Assembly: GCA_030039695.1 (NCBI GenBank)
Contig: JASHVB010000429.1
Coordinates: 1 to 18,511 of the forward strand
Reading direction: 5' to 3'
Source: Acetobacteraceae bacterium
GTDB taxonomy: Bacteria; Pseudomonadota; Alphaproteobacteria; Acetobacterales; Acetobacteraceae
Length of the DNA stretch: 18,511 nucleotides
Shown here in pieces: positions 1 through 7,995 of the stretch. The number at the start of each line of letters is the position of its first letter. Positions within the stretch are counted from its first letter, which is position 1. Below the pieces are notes generated by a model that made no database searches, was not told the origin of the DNA, and saw nothing but the letters and a program-made list of their open reading frames with translations. The position numbers were made by a program, and so were the translations under genes.

Positions 1-446
1 ACGAGATCGGGCACGCTGTTGATGCCGGAACCGTCCTTGGCAATGATCGCCGTGGTACGCGGCTCAACCACCGCGAACTGGGTGAATACCAACGGCGATC
101 CGGCGATGATTGCAGCCAGCGCCGGCGTGGTGCTACCGCCGAAGCTGAAATCGGCGCTATCGCCAACCACGGCCTGAATCGTCGGAGCGTGGTTCGGGAA
201 CGGCCCCAGCCATTCCACCTTGATGTTGTCCTTCGCCAGCAATTGTGCGAAGGCGCCGCGCTCCTTGGCAATCAGCGGCAGTCCGCCGAAACCCCAGGTC
301 AAACGCACAGTATCGGTGGTTCGGCCCGCGGTCGCACCGCGCGCCGGACGTTCGCCGGCTGCCAACGCCGCTGGCACAGCGCCGGCAAGCAATGCCGTCG
401 CCAACAGGTCGCGGCGGGATAACCGCGTGGTTGATGATCCATCCAT
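1..446 (-). CDS. SsuA-type aliphatic sulfonate ABC transporter substrate-binding protein (N-terminal part, runs off the edge)
   Basis: Periplasmic binding protein of the sulfonate/taurine/nitrate (NMT1-like) type, which delivers the ligand to the permease and ATPase encoded just upstream. About 148 residues are visible; the C-terminal half lies outside the window. The N-terminus has a twin-arginine-like stretch (LSRRDLLATALLAG) and an Ala-rich hydrophobic segment, so export, possibly by Tat, is likely. The mature part shows family features: RLTWGFGGLPLIAKERGAF, then a lobe with VVGDSADFSFGGSTTPALAA and an AIIAKDGSGINSVPDL segment near the edge. I chose the ATG at 446 because GGAG lies 6 nt upstream of it. 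An in-frame ATG at 458 is possible. It starts 23 nt after the ATPase stop, so it is the last visible gene of the operon. The exact ligand cannot be told from this fragment; an organosulfonate fits the neighbours. Confidence 0.85.
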   Translation of the reverse strand, partial: MDGSSTTRLSRRDLLATALLAGAVPAALAAGERPARGATAGRTTDTVRLTWGFGGLPLIAKERGAFAQLLAKDNIKVEWLGPFPNHAPTIQAVVGDSADFSFGGSTTPALAAIIAGSPLVFTQFAVVEPRTTAIIAKDGSGINSVPDL

Positions 447-469
447 GGCGTTCTCCATTGGACTGGCAA

Positions 470-1198
470 TCAGACGGGTGCCGCGGTGACCGCGACGCCC
501 AGCTCCGACAGCAGGCGATCGCGCAGGGCACCGCCGTCCGGTTGTGAGCGACGTGTCGGGCCAGCGGGCGAAATCTGATATTCCGCGGCGATCCGACCAG
601 CGCGCATGATCAGGGCGCGGTTACCAAGCGCGATCGCCTCGTCGACATCGTGCGTGACCAGCAGAACGCCGGGCTGGTGGCGCGCGACCAGTTCCTTCAC
701 CAGCGCCTGCATCTTGAGTCGGGTCAGGGCATCGAGCGCGGCGAAAGGCTCGTCCAGCAACAACAGGCGCGGTTCCTGAACCAGGGCGCGTGCCAACGCC
801 ACGCGCTGCGCCTGCCCGCCGGACAGTGTCCGCGGCCAATCGTCCAACCGGTCGCCCAACCCCACCTCGTGCAGCGCAGCCGCTGCCCGTGTGCGACTGT
901 CCTTCTGCGGCAGTCCAAGTGCCACGTTGCGCCACAGTGGATCCCAGGGCAGCAGACGATGCTCCTGAAATACCACCGCAGGACGGGGCGGGCCGTCGAT
1001 CTGTCCGGCATCGATGGGATCGAGGCCGGCCAGCGCGCGCAGCAGCGTGGTCTTGCCGCAGCCGCTCTCGCCCAGCAGCGCCACGAACTCGCCATGCTCT
1101 ATGCGAAGGTCCAGATCGCGGATGACGACGCGCGCGCCATAAGAGCGGCGCAGCCCCTGCACGACGACGGCGGGCATTGATTCGACGGGCCGGGTCAT
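470..1198 (-). CDS. ssuB: SsuB-type aliphatic sulfonate ABC transporter ATP-binding protein
   Basis: Cytoplasmic ATPase that powers the sulfonate importer; 242 residues, normal for SsuB/TauB. All nucleotide-binding motifs are intact: Walker A GESGCGKTT at about 43-51, Q-loop glutamine at 78 (VVFQEHRLLPW), signature LSGGQ at 125-129, Walker B LLLLDE at 145-150, and switch histidine 183 (VTHDVDEA). Q-loop segments of the form FQEHRLLPW are typical of the sulfonate/nitrate/taurine ATPases. The start ATG at 1198 overlaps the permease stop by four bases (ATGA), which fixes the start and implies translational coupling. A longer upstream reading frame exists but would run inside the permease gene. 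The family call is firm; the substrate class is inferred from family and neighbours. Confidence 0.9.
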   Translation of the reverse strand: MTRPVESMPAVVVQGLRRSYGARVVIRDLDLRIEHGEFVALLGESGCGKTTLLRALAGLDPIDAGQIDGPPRPAVVFQEHRLLPWDPLWRNVALGLPQKDSRTRAAAALHEVGLGDRLDDWPRTLSGGQAQRVALARALVQEPRLLLLDEPFAALDALTRLKMQALVKELVARHQPGVLLVTHDVDEAIALGNRALIMRAGRIAAEYQISPAGPTRRSQPDGGALRDRLLSELGVAVTAAPV

Positions 1199-2064
1199 GG
1201 CCGCCGGGCGTCCGGGGCATAATTGGGATGCCAGGCGAGCAACCGCCGCTCCAGCAGCTTTGCCAGGGAGTCGGCCAGCACGCCAATGATGGCGTAGATC
1301 ACGATCACCAGCACGATGACGTCGGTGCGCAGGAACTCCCGCGCATCCATGGCAAGGAAGCCGATGCCGGAACTGGCGGCGATGGTCTCCGCAACGACCA
1401 GCGCGAGCCAGGCGGTTGCCAATGCGTAGCGGACGCCGTTCAGGATCGATGGCATGGCGCCTGGCAGGATGATGCGCCGGATCAATTGCCACCGCGACAA
1501 GCCGGTGACGCGGCCAAGCTCTAGCAGCTTGGGATCTACCTGCCGGATACCGAGAACAGTGTTCATGTAGATTGGGAATGCGACGCCGAAGGCGACCAGG
1601 AAGACCTTCGCTTCCTCGCCGATGCCCAGCCAGACGATGACCAGCGGCAGTACTGCGAGGAACGGAATGGCGCGCAGCATCAAGATGGTGCGGTCAAGCA
1701 GAATACCGGCCATGCGCGAAAAGCCGACGGCGATACCGAGCACGAAACCCGTCAGTCCGCCGATGGCAAAACCGGACGCCGCGCGGAGCAGGCTGATAGC
1801 AAGGTCGGGCAGCAGCGTGCCGTCTGCAGCCAGGTGAATCGCGGTGGTGATCACTTTGGTGGGTGCCGGCAAGATGTTGGGTGGCAGGTTCCCGGCCGTT
1901 GCCAGCACCTGCCATCCGATCACCAACAATGCCGGCACCAGCCATGACAGCCACCAGAGCGGGACCGATCTCCGCGCGCGTCTGCGCTGTGGCGCCGGTG
2001 CGGGTTCTACGGCCTGGAATGCATCGGGTGGCGTGGGCGGCGCAATTCTCGAAATGTCGTTCAA
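1195..2064 (-). CDS. ssuC: SsuC-type sulfonate ABC transporter permease
   Basis: Inner-membrane permease of the BPD_transp_1 (nitrate/sulfonate/taurine) family, about 289 residues. A Pro/Ala/Arg-rich cytoplasmic N-terminus (about 1-33) is followed by a first membrane segment (about 36-55). Further hydrophobic segments lie at about 93-115, 126-148, 153-172, 217-235 and 246-266. The EAA-type coupling loop, which docks on the ATPase, is visible as ELGRVTGLSRWQLIRRIILP at about 182-201. There is no ATG between the end of the upstream gene (2108) and the first membrane segment. I therefore take the TTG at 2064, which has a GGTGG-like sequence some 13 nt upstream. That start is uncertain; an ATG at 2232 would run 125 bases into the preceding gene. 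The 3' end overlaps the ATPase start by four bases. Confidence 0.87.
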   Translation of the reverse strand: MNDISRIAPPTPPDAFQAVEPAPAPQRRRARRSVPLWWLSWLVPALLVIGWQVLATAGNLPPNILPAPTKVITTAIHLAADGTLLPDLAISLLRAASGFAIGGLTGFVLGIAVGFSRMAGILLDRTILMLRAIPFLAVLPLVIVWLGIGEEAKVFLVAFGVAFPIYMNTVLGIRQVDPKLLELGRVTGLSRWQLIRRIILPGAMPSILNGVRYALATAWLALVVAETIAASSGIGFLAMDAREFLRTDVIVLVIVIYAIIGVLADSLAKLLERRLLAWHPNYAPDARRP

Positions 2065-2107
2065 CGCCTGGTTTTTTCCACCTGGGTATTCACACTGCGC
2101 CGGCGGT

Positions 2108-3274
2108 TCACGCGGCCAACAAGGCTGCGCGTCCAGCGGCAACAAACGCCGCGTCCGCCTGCGGTGCCTGCACGCGGCCGGAGCGAACGTCGCGGATATG
2201 GCGCTCGATCGGATTGTCGCGGGCATGCGCATGATTTCCGGCCAAGGAGGCAGCGACGTCCACGGCGCGCATCGCGTTCTCGATGATCATGACCTTGATC
2301 GAGGCACTCTCGTTTGGACGTGGCGGCGCACCATTGTCCGTATCCCCGGCGATGGACGCGATAAGGCGCGCATTGGCGGATAGCAGCATCTCGATCTCGC
2401 CAAATTTCTCTTGCGCGCGTGGCAGCGTGGCGAGCGGCGCACCGAGTGCGCTGGGCGTGCGATGGCGCAGGAAGTCCGCCACCCAATCGCGCGCCGCGCG
2501 CGCGATGCCGTTGTAAATGGCGCCAATTCCCGCGGCGTTCCAGGCAGCCTGCGCCGGGTCGACGGTTTGCCACGTCGGCAGCGGGCGGACCGCAATGAAA
2601 TCATCCGCTACAGGGACGTCAGCAAACACCACGTCATGGCTGCAGGTGGCGCGCATGCCGAGGTGGTCCCAGGTCTCCACAATGCTGATGCCAGACGCAT
2701 CTGTTGGCACGATCACGTGGCCCACAAGCGCAGGTTCATCGGCGGTGCATGCCCAAACATCCATCCATCGCAGTCCCGGTGCACCGGTCGAGAAGATCTT
2801 TCGCCCGGACAGTTTCCAGCCATGGGCGGCGCGGCGAACCATCGTCGCCGGCAGACCGCCTCTGGTTGGCGAGCCGAGTTCTGGCTCCACACGCAGCGCA
2901 TTGATCAAGCCGCCATGCTCGACCGCATCGGCAAAAATGCGTGCGCGGACTCGTTCCGGCCACAGATCGCTACGCGCAAGCGCCGCCTGCTTCAGGAATT
3001 GCATGGCGACGATCAGCGCCGTCGATGCGCATCCTTGCGCGAGCGTGCCCAGCACGCGTGACGCGTCGTCAAGCCCGCCGCCGCCACCGCCGTAATGTCG
3101 CGGCACCGTCAGCGCCAGCAATCCCGACCGCCGCAGCAGAGCAATGTTGTCGGCGGGAAAGCAGCCTTCCCGGTCGTAGCGTACGGCGTTCGCAGCCAGT
3201 GCCTGACGCAGGCTGAGTAGATGATGCGTGTCGAGCAGCAACTCTGGTTCGCGTTCCGCCGCTTTCGTCGTCAT
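2108..3274 (-). CDS. Acyl-CoA-dehydrogenase-fold flavoprotein, probably a DszC/SfnB-like flavin-dependent sulfur-acquisition oxidoreductase
   Basis: A 388-residue protein with the three-part acyl-CoA dehydrogenase fold: helical N-terminal domain (about 15-120), beta domain (about 124-225, including GWKLSGRKIFSTGAPG and VETWDHLGMRAT) and C-terminal helical bundle (about 245-375). The C-terminus reads ERHIRDVRSGRVQAPQADA at about 357-375, where true dehydrogenases usually carry the YEGT-type catalytic glutamate region. This variant form is common in the DszC/SfnB-like monooxygenases, which use reduced flavin to attack sulfur compounds. Placement between an SsuD-like monooxygenase and sulfonate transporter genes supports a role in organosulfur breakdown. 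The ATG at 3274 has an AGGTG about 8 nt upstream; a GTG at 3283 is an in-frame alternative. The fold is clear, but the substrate is unknown. Confidence 0.82.
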   Translation of the reverse strand: MTTKAAEREPELLLDTHHLLSLRQALAANAVRYDREGCFPADNIALLRRSGLLALTVPRHYGGGGGGLDDASRVLGTLAQGCASTALIVAMQFLKQAALARSDLWPERVRARIFADAVEHGGLINALRVEPELGSPTRGGLPATMVRRAAHGWKLSGRKIFSTGAPGLRWMDVWACTADEPALVGHVIVPTDASGISIVETWDHLGMRATCSHDVVFADVPVADDFIAVRPLPTWQTVDPAQAAWNAAGIGAIYNGIARAARDWVADFLRHRTPSALGAPLATLPRAQEKFGEIEMLLSANARLIASIAGDTDNGAPPRPNESASIKVMIIENAMRAVDVAASLAGNHAHARDNPIERHIRDVRSGRVQAPQADAAFVAAGRAALLAA

Positions 3275-3366
3275 GCATCGCACCTGGTTGTGTTCGGCAA
3301 AATCACCCGCGGGGGAGAGACAAAACGCTTCATGTGAAGGCCGATGGGCGGCAGCGCGAGACCTCG

Positions 3367-4458
3367 CTATGCCGCGATCGCAGCGGAAGCAGAGGAAATG
3401 GCACCGCGAACCAGTGGCAGCAGTCGCCTGCCGTAATCCTCGGCATCAGCGATCGGATCGAACCCGCGGATGAGGAAAGTCGTGATGCCAAGGGCGTGAT
3501 AGTCAAGCAACGCCTCAGCGACTTGGTCCGGCGTGCCAACCAGACTGGTCGTGTTGGCGCCTGCACCGACCGCGGCGGCAACCTCGGTCCACAGACGCTT
3601 GTCACGGACCTTGCCACCGCGTGCCGCCTCCAGCAGCCGCTGTGAGCCGACGCTCTGAGGCTTCGGGTTGGTGCGGCCAAAGGACTCGCCGCGCACTGCG
3701 CGGATCTGTTCCAGGATCTCACGCGCCTGCTCCCAGGCCGCCGCCTCGGTGTCGCCGAGTATCGGCCGAAGCGACAGGCTGAACCGGATCGTCTCCGGCT
3801 TGCGTCCGGCGCGGATCGCTGCGGCCCGCACCCGGGCGACGGTATCGCGTGCTTGCTGCAACGTCTCGCCCCAGAAGGCGTAGACGTCGGCGTGCCGGGC
3901 GGCAACCTCGATCGCGATATCGGACGATCCGCCGAAATAGATCGGGATATGCGGCTTTTGCAGGGGCTTCACCCGAGAAAACGCACCTTCGTAGCGATAG
4001 AAGTGTCCCTCATGATCGAACGGCTGCTCGCTGGTCCAGACCCGGCGCAGCAGACCGACATATTCATCGGTGCGGCGATAGCGTTCGTCATGATCGAGGA
4101 AGTCGCCATCCGCTCGTTGCTCGGAATCGCTGCCGCCGGTGATGATGTGGATTGCGGCACGTCCGGCGGTGAGAACGTCGAGGGTCGCGAATTGCCGTGC
4201 CGCCCAAGTGGGTTGCAGGAAACCGGGCCGGTGAGCGACCATAAAACCAATGCGTCGGGTCGCGACGGCAGCTTGCGATGCCACCAGGACAGCGTCCGGA
4301 TCATGCGAATGGTGGGCGACCAGGATACGGTCGAACCCGGCCGCTTCATGCGCCTGGGCTGCCCGCACAAGGTAGGCCGGGTCGATGACCGGACCAGTTG
4401 GCGGCCGGATCTCCGATCTGTCCTGGGTCGCGATCATCCCGATGAAGTCGACGCTCAT
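3367..4458 (-). CDS. SsuD-like FMNH2-dependent alkanesulfonate monooxygenase (LLM-class flavin enzyme)
   Basis: Luciferase-like (LLM) TIM-barrel monooxygenase, 363 residues. SsuD enzymes use FMNH2 and O2 to split the C-S bond of alkanesulfonates, giving sulfite and an aldehyde. Family marks are clear: AHRPGFLQPTWAARQFATLD (about 75-94), ITGGSDSEQRADGDFLDHDE (about 106-125), IPIYFGGSSDIA (about 171-182) and the C-terminal TSLVGTPDQVAEAL segment. Two points differ from E. coli SsuD as I recall it. The segment matching its Cys54 region (TGRSCEDAW) reads SHDPDAVLVAS here, without cysteine. The loop matching GLVRGGAGTALVG reads AAAVGAGANTTSLVG, without the arginine. It may therefore act on a different sulfonate or S-oxide. 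The ATG at 4458 has AGGA about 7 nt upstream. First gene of the five-gene operon; no flavin reductase gene is in view. Confidence 0.85.
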   Translation of the reverse strand: MSVDFIGMIATQDRSEIRPPTGPVIDPAYLVRAAQAHEAAGFDRILVAHHSHDPDAVLVASQAAVATRRIGFMVAHRPGFLQPTWAARQFATLDVLTAGRAAIHIITGGSDSEQRADGDFLDHDERYRRTDEYVGLLRRVWTSEQPFDHEGHFYRYEGAFSRVKPLQKPHIPIYFGGSSDIAIEVAARHADVYAFWGETLQQARDTVARVRAAAIRAGRKPETIRFSLSLRPILGDTEAAAWEQAREILEQIRAVRGESFGRTNPKPQSVGSQRLLEAARGGKVRDKRLWTEVAAAVGAGANTTSLVGTPDQVAEALLDYHALGITTFLIRGFDPIADAEDYGRRLLPLVRGAISSASAAIAA

Positions 4459-4485
4459 GTTCGATCCTGCGGAGCAAGAAGGCTG

Positions 4486-4515
4486 CATAGTCCACGCCGG
4501 TACACAGTAAGTCAA
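4486..4515 (-). promoter_or_regulatory. Possible sigma70-like promoter of the sulfonate operon
   Basis: Read on the minus strand, TTGACT (4515-4510) and ACTATG (4491-4486) are separated by 18 bases, 28 bases before the SsuD-like start. The -35 is good and the -10 is poor. It lies beside an AT-rich stretch (4500-4590) with a repeated TTGATTGGGTTGAC pattern (two TTGA copies 9 bases apart), where an activator might bind. Tentative. Confidence 0.3.
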
Positions 4516-4589
4516 CCCAATCAACTTTGCTATAACGTGGGAAAAATCCAACCCCCAATTCTGATCTTTCTGGGTCAATTTCCTTAGAA

Positions 4590-5127
4590 AATGCTGCTGA
4601 GGGGAAGCTGCCTGCCGTTGATCACGTTAGCGCCGATCGGGTGGGCCCTGTACACCCGAGGATCGGGCGATCCCAGGGTTCGGGCACTCGCCAATGGTGG
4701 CATGCCGGCGTCCACATGTCGTGATGGATATGATCGACGCAGTTCATGCCGAAGACATTGAGCCTAAACCTGCTTTGTCATGCCCGGATCAGAGGCGGTT
4801 TGCCGATAGCACCGAATGCGCTGAGCATGCCTTTGAGCCGAGCACGAACGGCAAAGAACCGCACTCATGGTCCACCACAACACCGAGGAAAATGCCGTCC
4901 ACTTCGATGGTTGTAGAGTGTCGCATTGGGACTCGTGGCTGCCCCACCTCCCCGGAGAGTGCCGCTCGAAGAGCGTCGGAGAACGGAGCCGGCTTGCGTA
5001 GCGGCGATAGTATCTGACATGCATGACAGGGATGTCCCCGAGACAGGCGTTGGTGTTCCCAGCCTCTGTTATCCTCTGCACAGCAGGCACTGCTGCACCA
5101 TCAATCAGACGGACGGGACGCATAAGC
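4590..5127. other. Gene-poor region between the sulfonate operon and the molybdopterin reductase
   Basis: The region separates divergently transcribed genes. Besides the decayed small gene described separately, it holds a 6-bp perfect hairpin (CAGCAG, loop GCA, CTGCTG, at 5081-5095) 32 nt before the reductase start. I see no convincing promoter for the reductase and no RNA gene. A minus-strand frame ending near 4590 reads like a protein tail (YRAHPIGANVINGRQLPL), but I cannot assign it. Confidence 0.5.
4778..4926 (-). pseudogene. Possible frameshifted remnant of a small conserved hypothetical protein
   Basis: On the minus strand, from the ATG at 4926, a frame reads MRHSTTIEVDGIFLGVVVDH, then ECG, and goes out of step. 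Shifting the frame at about 4860 continues as FFAVRARLKGMLSAFGAIGK up to a stop at 4778. Joined, this resembles a class of short alphaproteobacterial hypothetical proteins with an 'I-V-DG-FLG-V' strand followed by 'FFAVR'. The unshifted frame stops at 4789 after 45 residues. The resemblance is from memory and the function is unknown. It could be chance in GC-rich DNA. Confidence 0.28.
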
Positions 5128-7431
5128 ATGGCTGATGTCGAGACGATGGCGCGGCCGCACAGCACGCATTGGGGAGCATTCTCGGCGTATCAGCATGCCG
5201 GGCGATTGGTCGTGACGCCGCATCCTGATGATCCCGATCCATCGCCGCTGTTGCAGAACATTCCGTCGGCGTTGCGCCATCCGGCGCGTGTCGCGCAGCC
5301 GATGGTTCGGCGCGGCTGGCTCGAGCAGGGGCCGGGTCCGAGCCGTGGCCGCGGCCGTGAGGATTTCGTGCCCATGGACTGGCCGCGTGTGTCGGAGTTG
5401 CTCGCTGCGGAGTTGCGGCGGGTCTACACGACCTATGGTGCCGACGCGGTCTTCGGGGGTTCGTACGGTTGGTCCAGCGCAGGCAGGTTCCACCACGCGC
5501 AAAGCCAGGTGCATCGTTTTCTGAACACGCTTGGCGGCTATGTGCGGTCGGTGAATACCTACAGCGCCGGGGCTGCGTCGGTGATTCTGCCGCATATCCT
5601 CGGTAAATATGATGATGCCGGCCGCCGTGACGTGCTATGGTCGGATATCACGCGTCACACAGACCTGGTGGTCGCATTCGGCGGCATGGCGGCCAAGAAC
5701 TCCATGGTCAGCGGCGGCGGCACCAGCCAGCACATCGTCCGTGGCGCGTTGGCCTCTGCCCGCGCGCGCGGGACGCGCTTCGTCGCGATCAGCCCGATCC
5801 GCAGTGACATGCCTACCGAAGCAGAGGCTGACTGGGTCTCGATCATTCCGGGAACAGATACCGCGCTGATGCTGGGCCTGGCGCATTCGCTGCTCGCTGC
5901 CGGTTCGCATGACAGGGCGTTTCTCCACCGTTACTGCGAGGGGTACGAGGTCTTTGAGGCCTATCTTCTCGGTCGTAACGACGGGCAACCGAAGGACGCC
6001 GCCTGGGCCTCGGCAATCACCGGCATAGCACGAGACACGATCCTTGCCCTGGCGCGCATGCTGCCAGGCAAGCGAACACTGATTTCGGTCAGCCACTCTC
6101 TGCAGCGGGCAGAGCATGGCGAACAACCGGTTTGGGCCGCTGTTGGCCTCGCCGCCATGCTTGGCCAGATTGGTCTGCCCGGCGGCGGGTTCTCTTATAG
6201 TCTGGGGGCACTCGCTAATATCGGTAAGCCAGCTCTGGCGGTGCCGGTTCCCACGTTCTCGCAGGGACGGAATCCGGTCAACGCCTTCATTCCAGTCGCG
6301 CGCATTGCCGACATGTTGCGCGGTCCTGGCGAGATGTTCGACTACAACGGCCAGCAACTCACTTATCCCGACATCAAGCTCGTCTACTGGGCAGGTGGTA
6401 ACCCGTTCCATCATCATCAGGACATTGGCCGCCTTCGAACGGCGTTTGCGCGGCCGCATACGGTCGTTGTGCATGATTTTGCCTGGACCGCGACGGCTCG
6501 GCACGCCGACATCGTGCTTCCCTCCACGATGAGCGCGGAGCGCGACGACCTCGGTGCTGCGTCGTATGATCCACTGCTCGTCGCAATGCATCGCCTGGTC
6601 ACGCCTTATGCCAGCGCGCGTGACGACTATGAGATTTTCACCGGGCTCGCGCAGCACCTCGGCACGGTCGAGGGGTTCACCGAAGGCCGCACGTCCGCCG
6701 AATGGCTGCCCGTCCTCTATGAGCAAACCGCAGCGGCGTTACGCGCGCAGGGATATAATGCGCCGAATTTCGGTGAGTTCTGGCAGCGCGGTGAGCTTGC
6801 CTTGCCGCTGTCGTCGCAGGACAACGGGCCGATGCACGCCTTCCGCGCCGATCCAGAAAAGGCACCGCTGCGAACGCCGAGCGGCAGGATTGAACTCTAT
6901 TCCCATGTCGTCGCGGGTTTTGGTTATCAGGACTGCCCCGGATATCCGACCTGGATGCCACCGTCGGACGGCCATGGGTCAGCCGCGGCGCGCAAATTTC
7001 CCTTGCAACTGGTCGCCAATCAGCCCGCGACGCGGCTGCACAGCCAATTGGATTTTGGCGAGTTGAGTGCGTCCTCCAAAATCCGCGGCCGCGAGCCGAT
7101 GCGAATTCACCCGGCGGATGCGGCAGCGCGCGGCATCGGGCACGGGGATGTTGTGCGCCTCTACAACGATCGCGGCGCTTGTCTTGCTGCGGCCGTACTC
7201 AGCGATGACGTACGGCCGGGGGTCGTCCAATTGTCCACCGGCGCCTGGTACGATCCCGAAACGCCCGAGGGAGACAACCCGCTGTGTGTTCACGGCAACC
7301 CGAATGTGCTGACACGGGACATCGGTACCTCGCGACTGAGCCAGGGGTGCACCGGTCAGCTGACCTGCGTCCAGGTCGAGCGCTTTACCGGTATGCTGCC
7401 GCCGATCAGGGCGTATGAGCCGCCTGGCTAA
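5128..7431 (+). CDS. Cytoplasmic molybdopterin S-oxide reductase, BisC / DMSO-reductase family (biotin or methionine sulfoxide reductase type)
   Basis: A 767-residue bis-MGD molybdenum enzyme of the DMSO reductase family, close in length to BisC. Such enzymes reduce S- or N-oxides (biotin sulfoxide, free methionine sulfoxide, DMSO, TMAO). There is no Tat signal and no N-terminal Fe-S cysteine cluster, as in cytoplasmic BisC. The active site can be traced: Tyr113 and Trp115 in GGSYGW match Tyr114 and Trp116 of Rhodobacter DMSO reductase. Ser146 in NTYSAGAA has the spacing of the Mo-ligand Ser147. The tyrosine is known to be present in S-oxide reductases and absent from TorA, which favours an S-oxide substrate. 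The C-terminal cofactor domain has PLQLVANQPATRLHSQLDFG and the LSQGCTGQLTCVQVERF ending. I chose the ATG at 5128 because the family starts shortly before THWGAF; in-frame ATGs at 5023 and 5146 exist, and no strong ribosome site decides. Confidence 0.87.
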   Translation: MADVETMARPHSTHWGAFSAYQHAGRLVVTPHPDDPDPSPLLQNIPSALRHPARVAQPMVRRGWLEQGPGPSRGRGREDFVPMDWPRVSELLAAELRRVYTTYGADAVFGGSYGWSSAGRFHHAQSQVHRFLNTLGGYVRSVNTYSAGAASVILPHILGKYDDAGRRDVLWSDITRHTDLVVAFGGMAAKNSMVSGGGTSQHIVRGALASARARGTRFVAISPIRSDMPTEAEADWVSIIPGTDTALMLGLAHSLLAAGSHDRAFLHRYCEGYEVFEAYLLGRNDGQPKDAAWASAITGIARDTILALARMLPGKRTLISVSHSLQRAEHGEQPVWAAVGLAAMLGQIGLPGGGFSYSLGALANIGKPALAVPVPTFSQGRNPVNAFIPVARIADMLRGPGEMFDYNGQQLTYPDIKLVYWAGGNPFHHHQDIGRLRTAFARPHTVVVHDFAWTATARHADIVLPSTMSAERDDLGAASYDPLLVAMHRLVTPYASARDDYEIFTGLAQHLGTVEGFTEGRTSAEWLPVLYEQTAAALRAQGYNAPNFGEFWQRGELALPLSSQDNGPMHAFRADPEKAPLRTPSGRIELYSHVVAGFGYQDCPGYPTWMPPSDGHGSAAARKFPLQLVANQPATRLHSQLDFGELSASSKIRGREPMRIHPADAAARGIGHGDVVRLYNDRGACLAAAVLSDDVRPGVVQLSTGAWYDPETPEGDNPLCVHGNPNVLTRDIGTSRLSQGCTGQLTCVQVERFTGMLPPIRAYEPPG

Positions 7432-7487
7432 GGCCACGCTCGGGGGCGGATCCGGGCTGGTGAAGCCGTTCCGGTTCTGCATGACCG

Positions 7488-7995
7488 TGCCGGCGCCAAG
7501 CACACCGACCGGCACGATGTGGGTGTCGATGCGTCGCTTCAGGCCACTGCTGCGCAACGCTGCCAGCAATCGTCGAATGGTGCCCCAGGTCAGTGCGCCG
7601 ACGCCGACGGCATGGCCGCGCAAGTCGGCGATGGTATGAATGGGCCGTCCTTCAGCACGGTCAGCTGGAGGCCGTTATAGGGCGTCGCAATGTAGAAGAA
7701 TTGCACCGGCAACGGTACGTTGCCAGGCTCATAGGAAGACAGCACCGGCGCGGTCAGCGGCAGACCGATGAGCACCTTCCTCTGCGCAATCTGCGAAAGG
7801 AATGCGCCGGCCCCCTGGAACACAATGTACAGCGAGGCGATGCCGTCAGGGGAACAGGCCCAGTTCCTCGGCGGCCGCGACCGGGCCGCCATCGGTGACC
7901 GTCAACGGGACGGGCAGTGCGACCGTCACCTTGTCCAGAGCGCTGGCGCTGCCAGCCAGCAGCGCCAGTGATGCATAAGCCAGAGAGCTGTTCAT
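7488..7995 (-). pseudogene. Broken NMT1/SsuA-like ABC substrate-binding protein gene (two frameshifts, 3' end lost)
   Basis: Read on the minus strand in three successive frames, this gives a typical substrate-binding protein. A signal peptide (MNSSLAYASLALLAGSASA) leads into KVTVALPVPLTVTDGGPVAA and AEELGLFP, then a stop at about 7853. Homology resumes in another frame as YIVFQGAGAFLSQIAQRKV, VLSSYEPGNVPLPVQFFYIA and LQLTVLKDGP. It shifts again at about 7643 to HTIADLRGHAVGVGALTWGT and IVPVGVLGAG. Family resemblance ends near 7490, so the second lobe is missing; the molybdopterin gene ends at 7431 on the other strand. Its ATG overlaps the hydrolase stop (ATGA, 7992-7995), so it was once cotranslated with it. 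Two independent lesions plus a truncation make a real pseudogene more likely than a sequencing error. Confidence 0.8.

Noticed and set aside
1199..1492. N-terminal extension of the ATPase by about 98 residues
   Set aside because: It would lie inside the permease gene in another frame; the ATGA overlap at 1195-1198 gives a normal-length ATPase.
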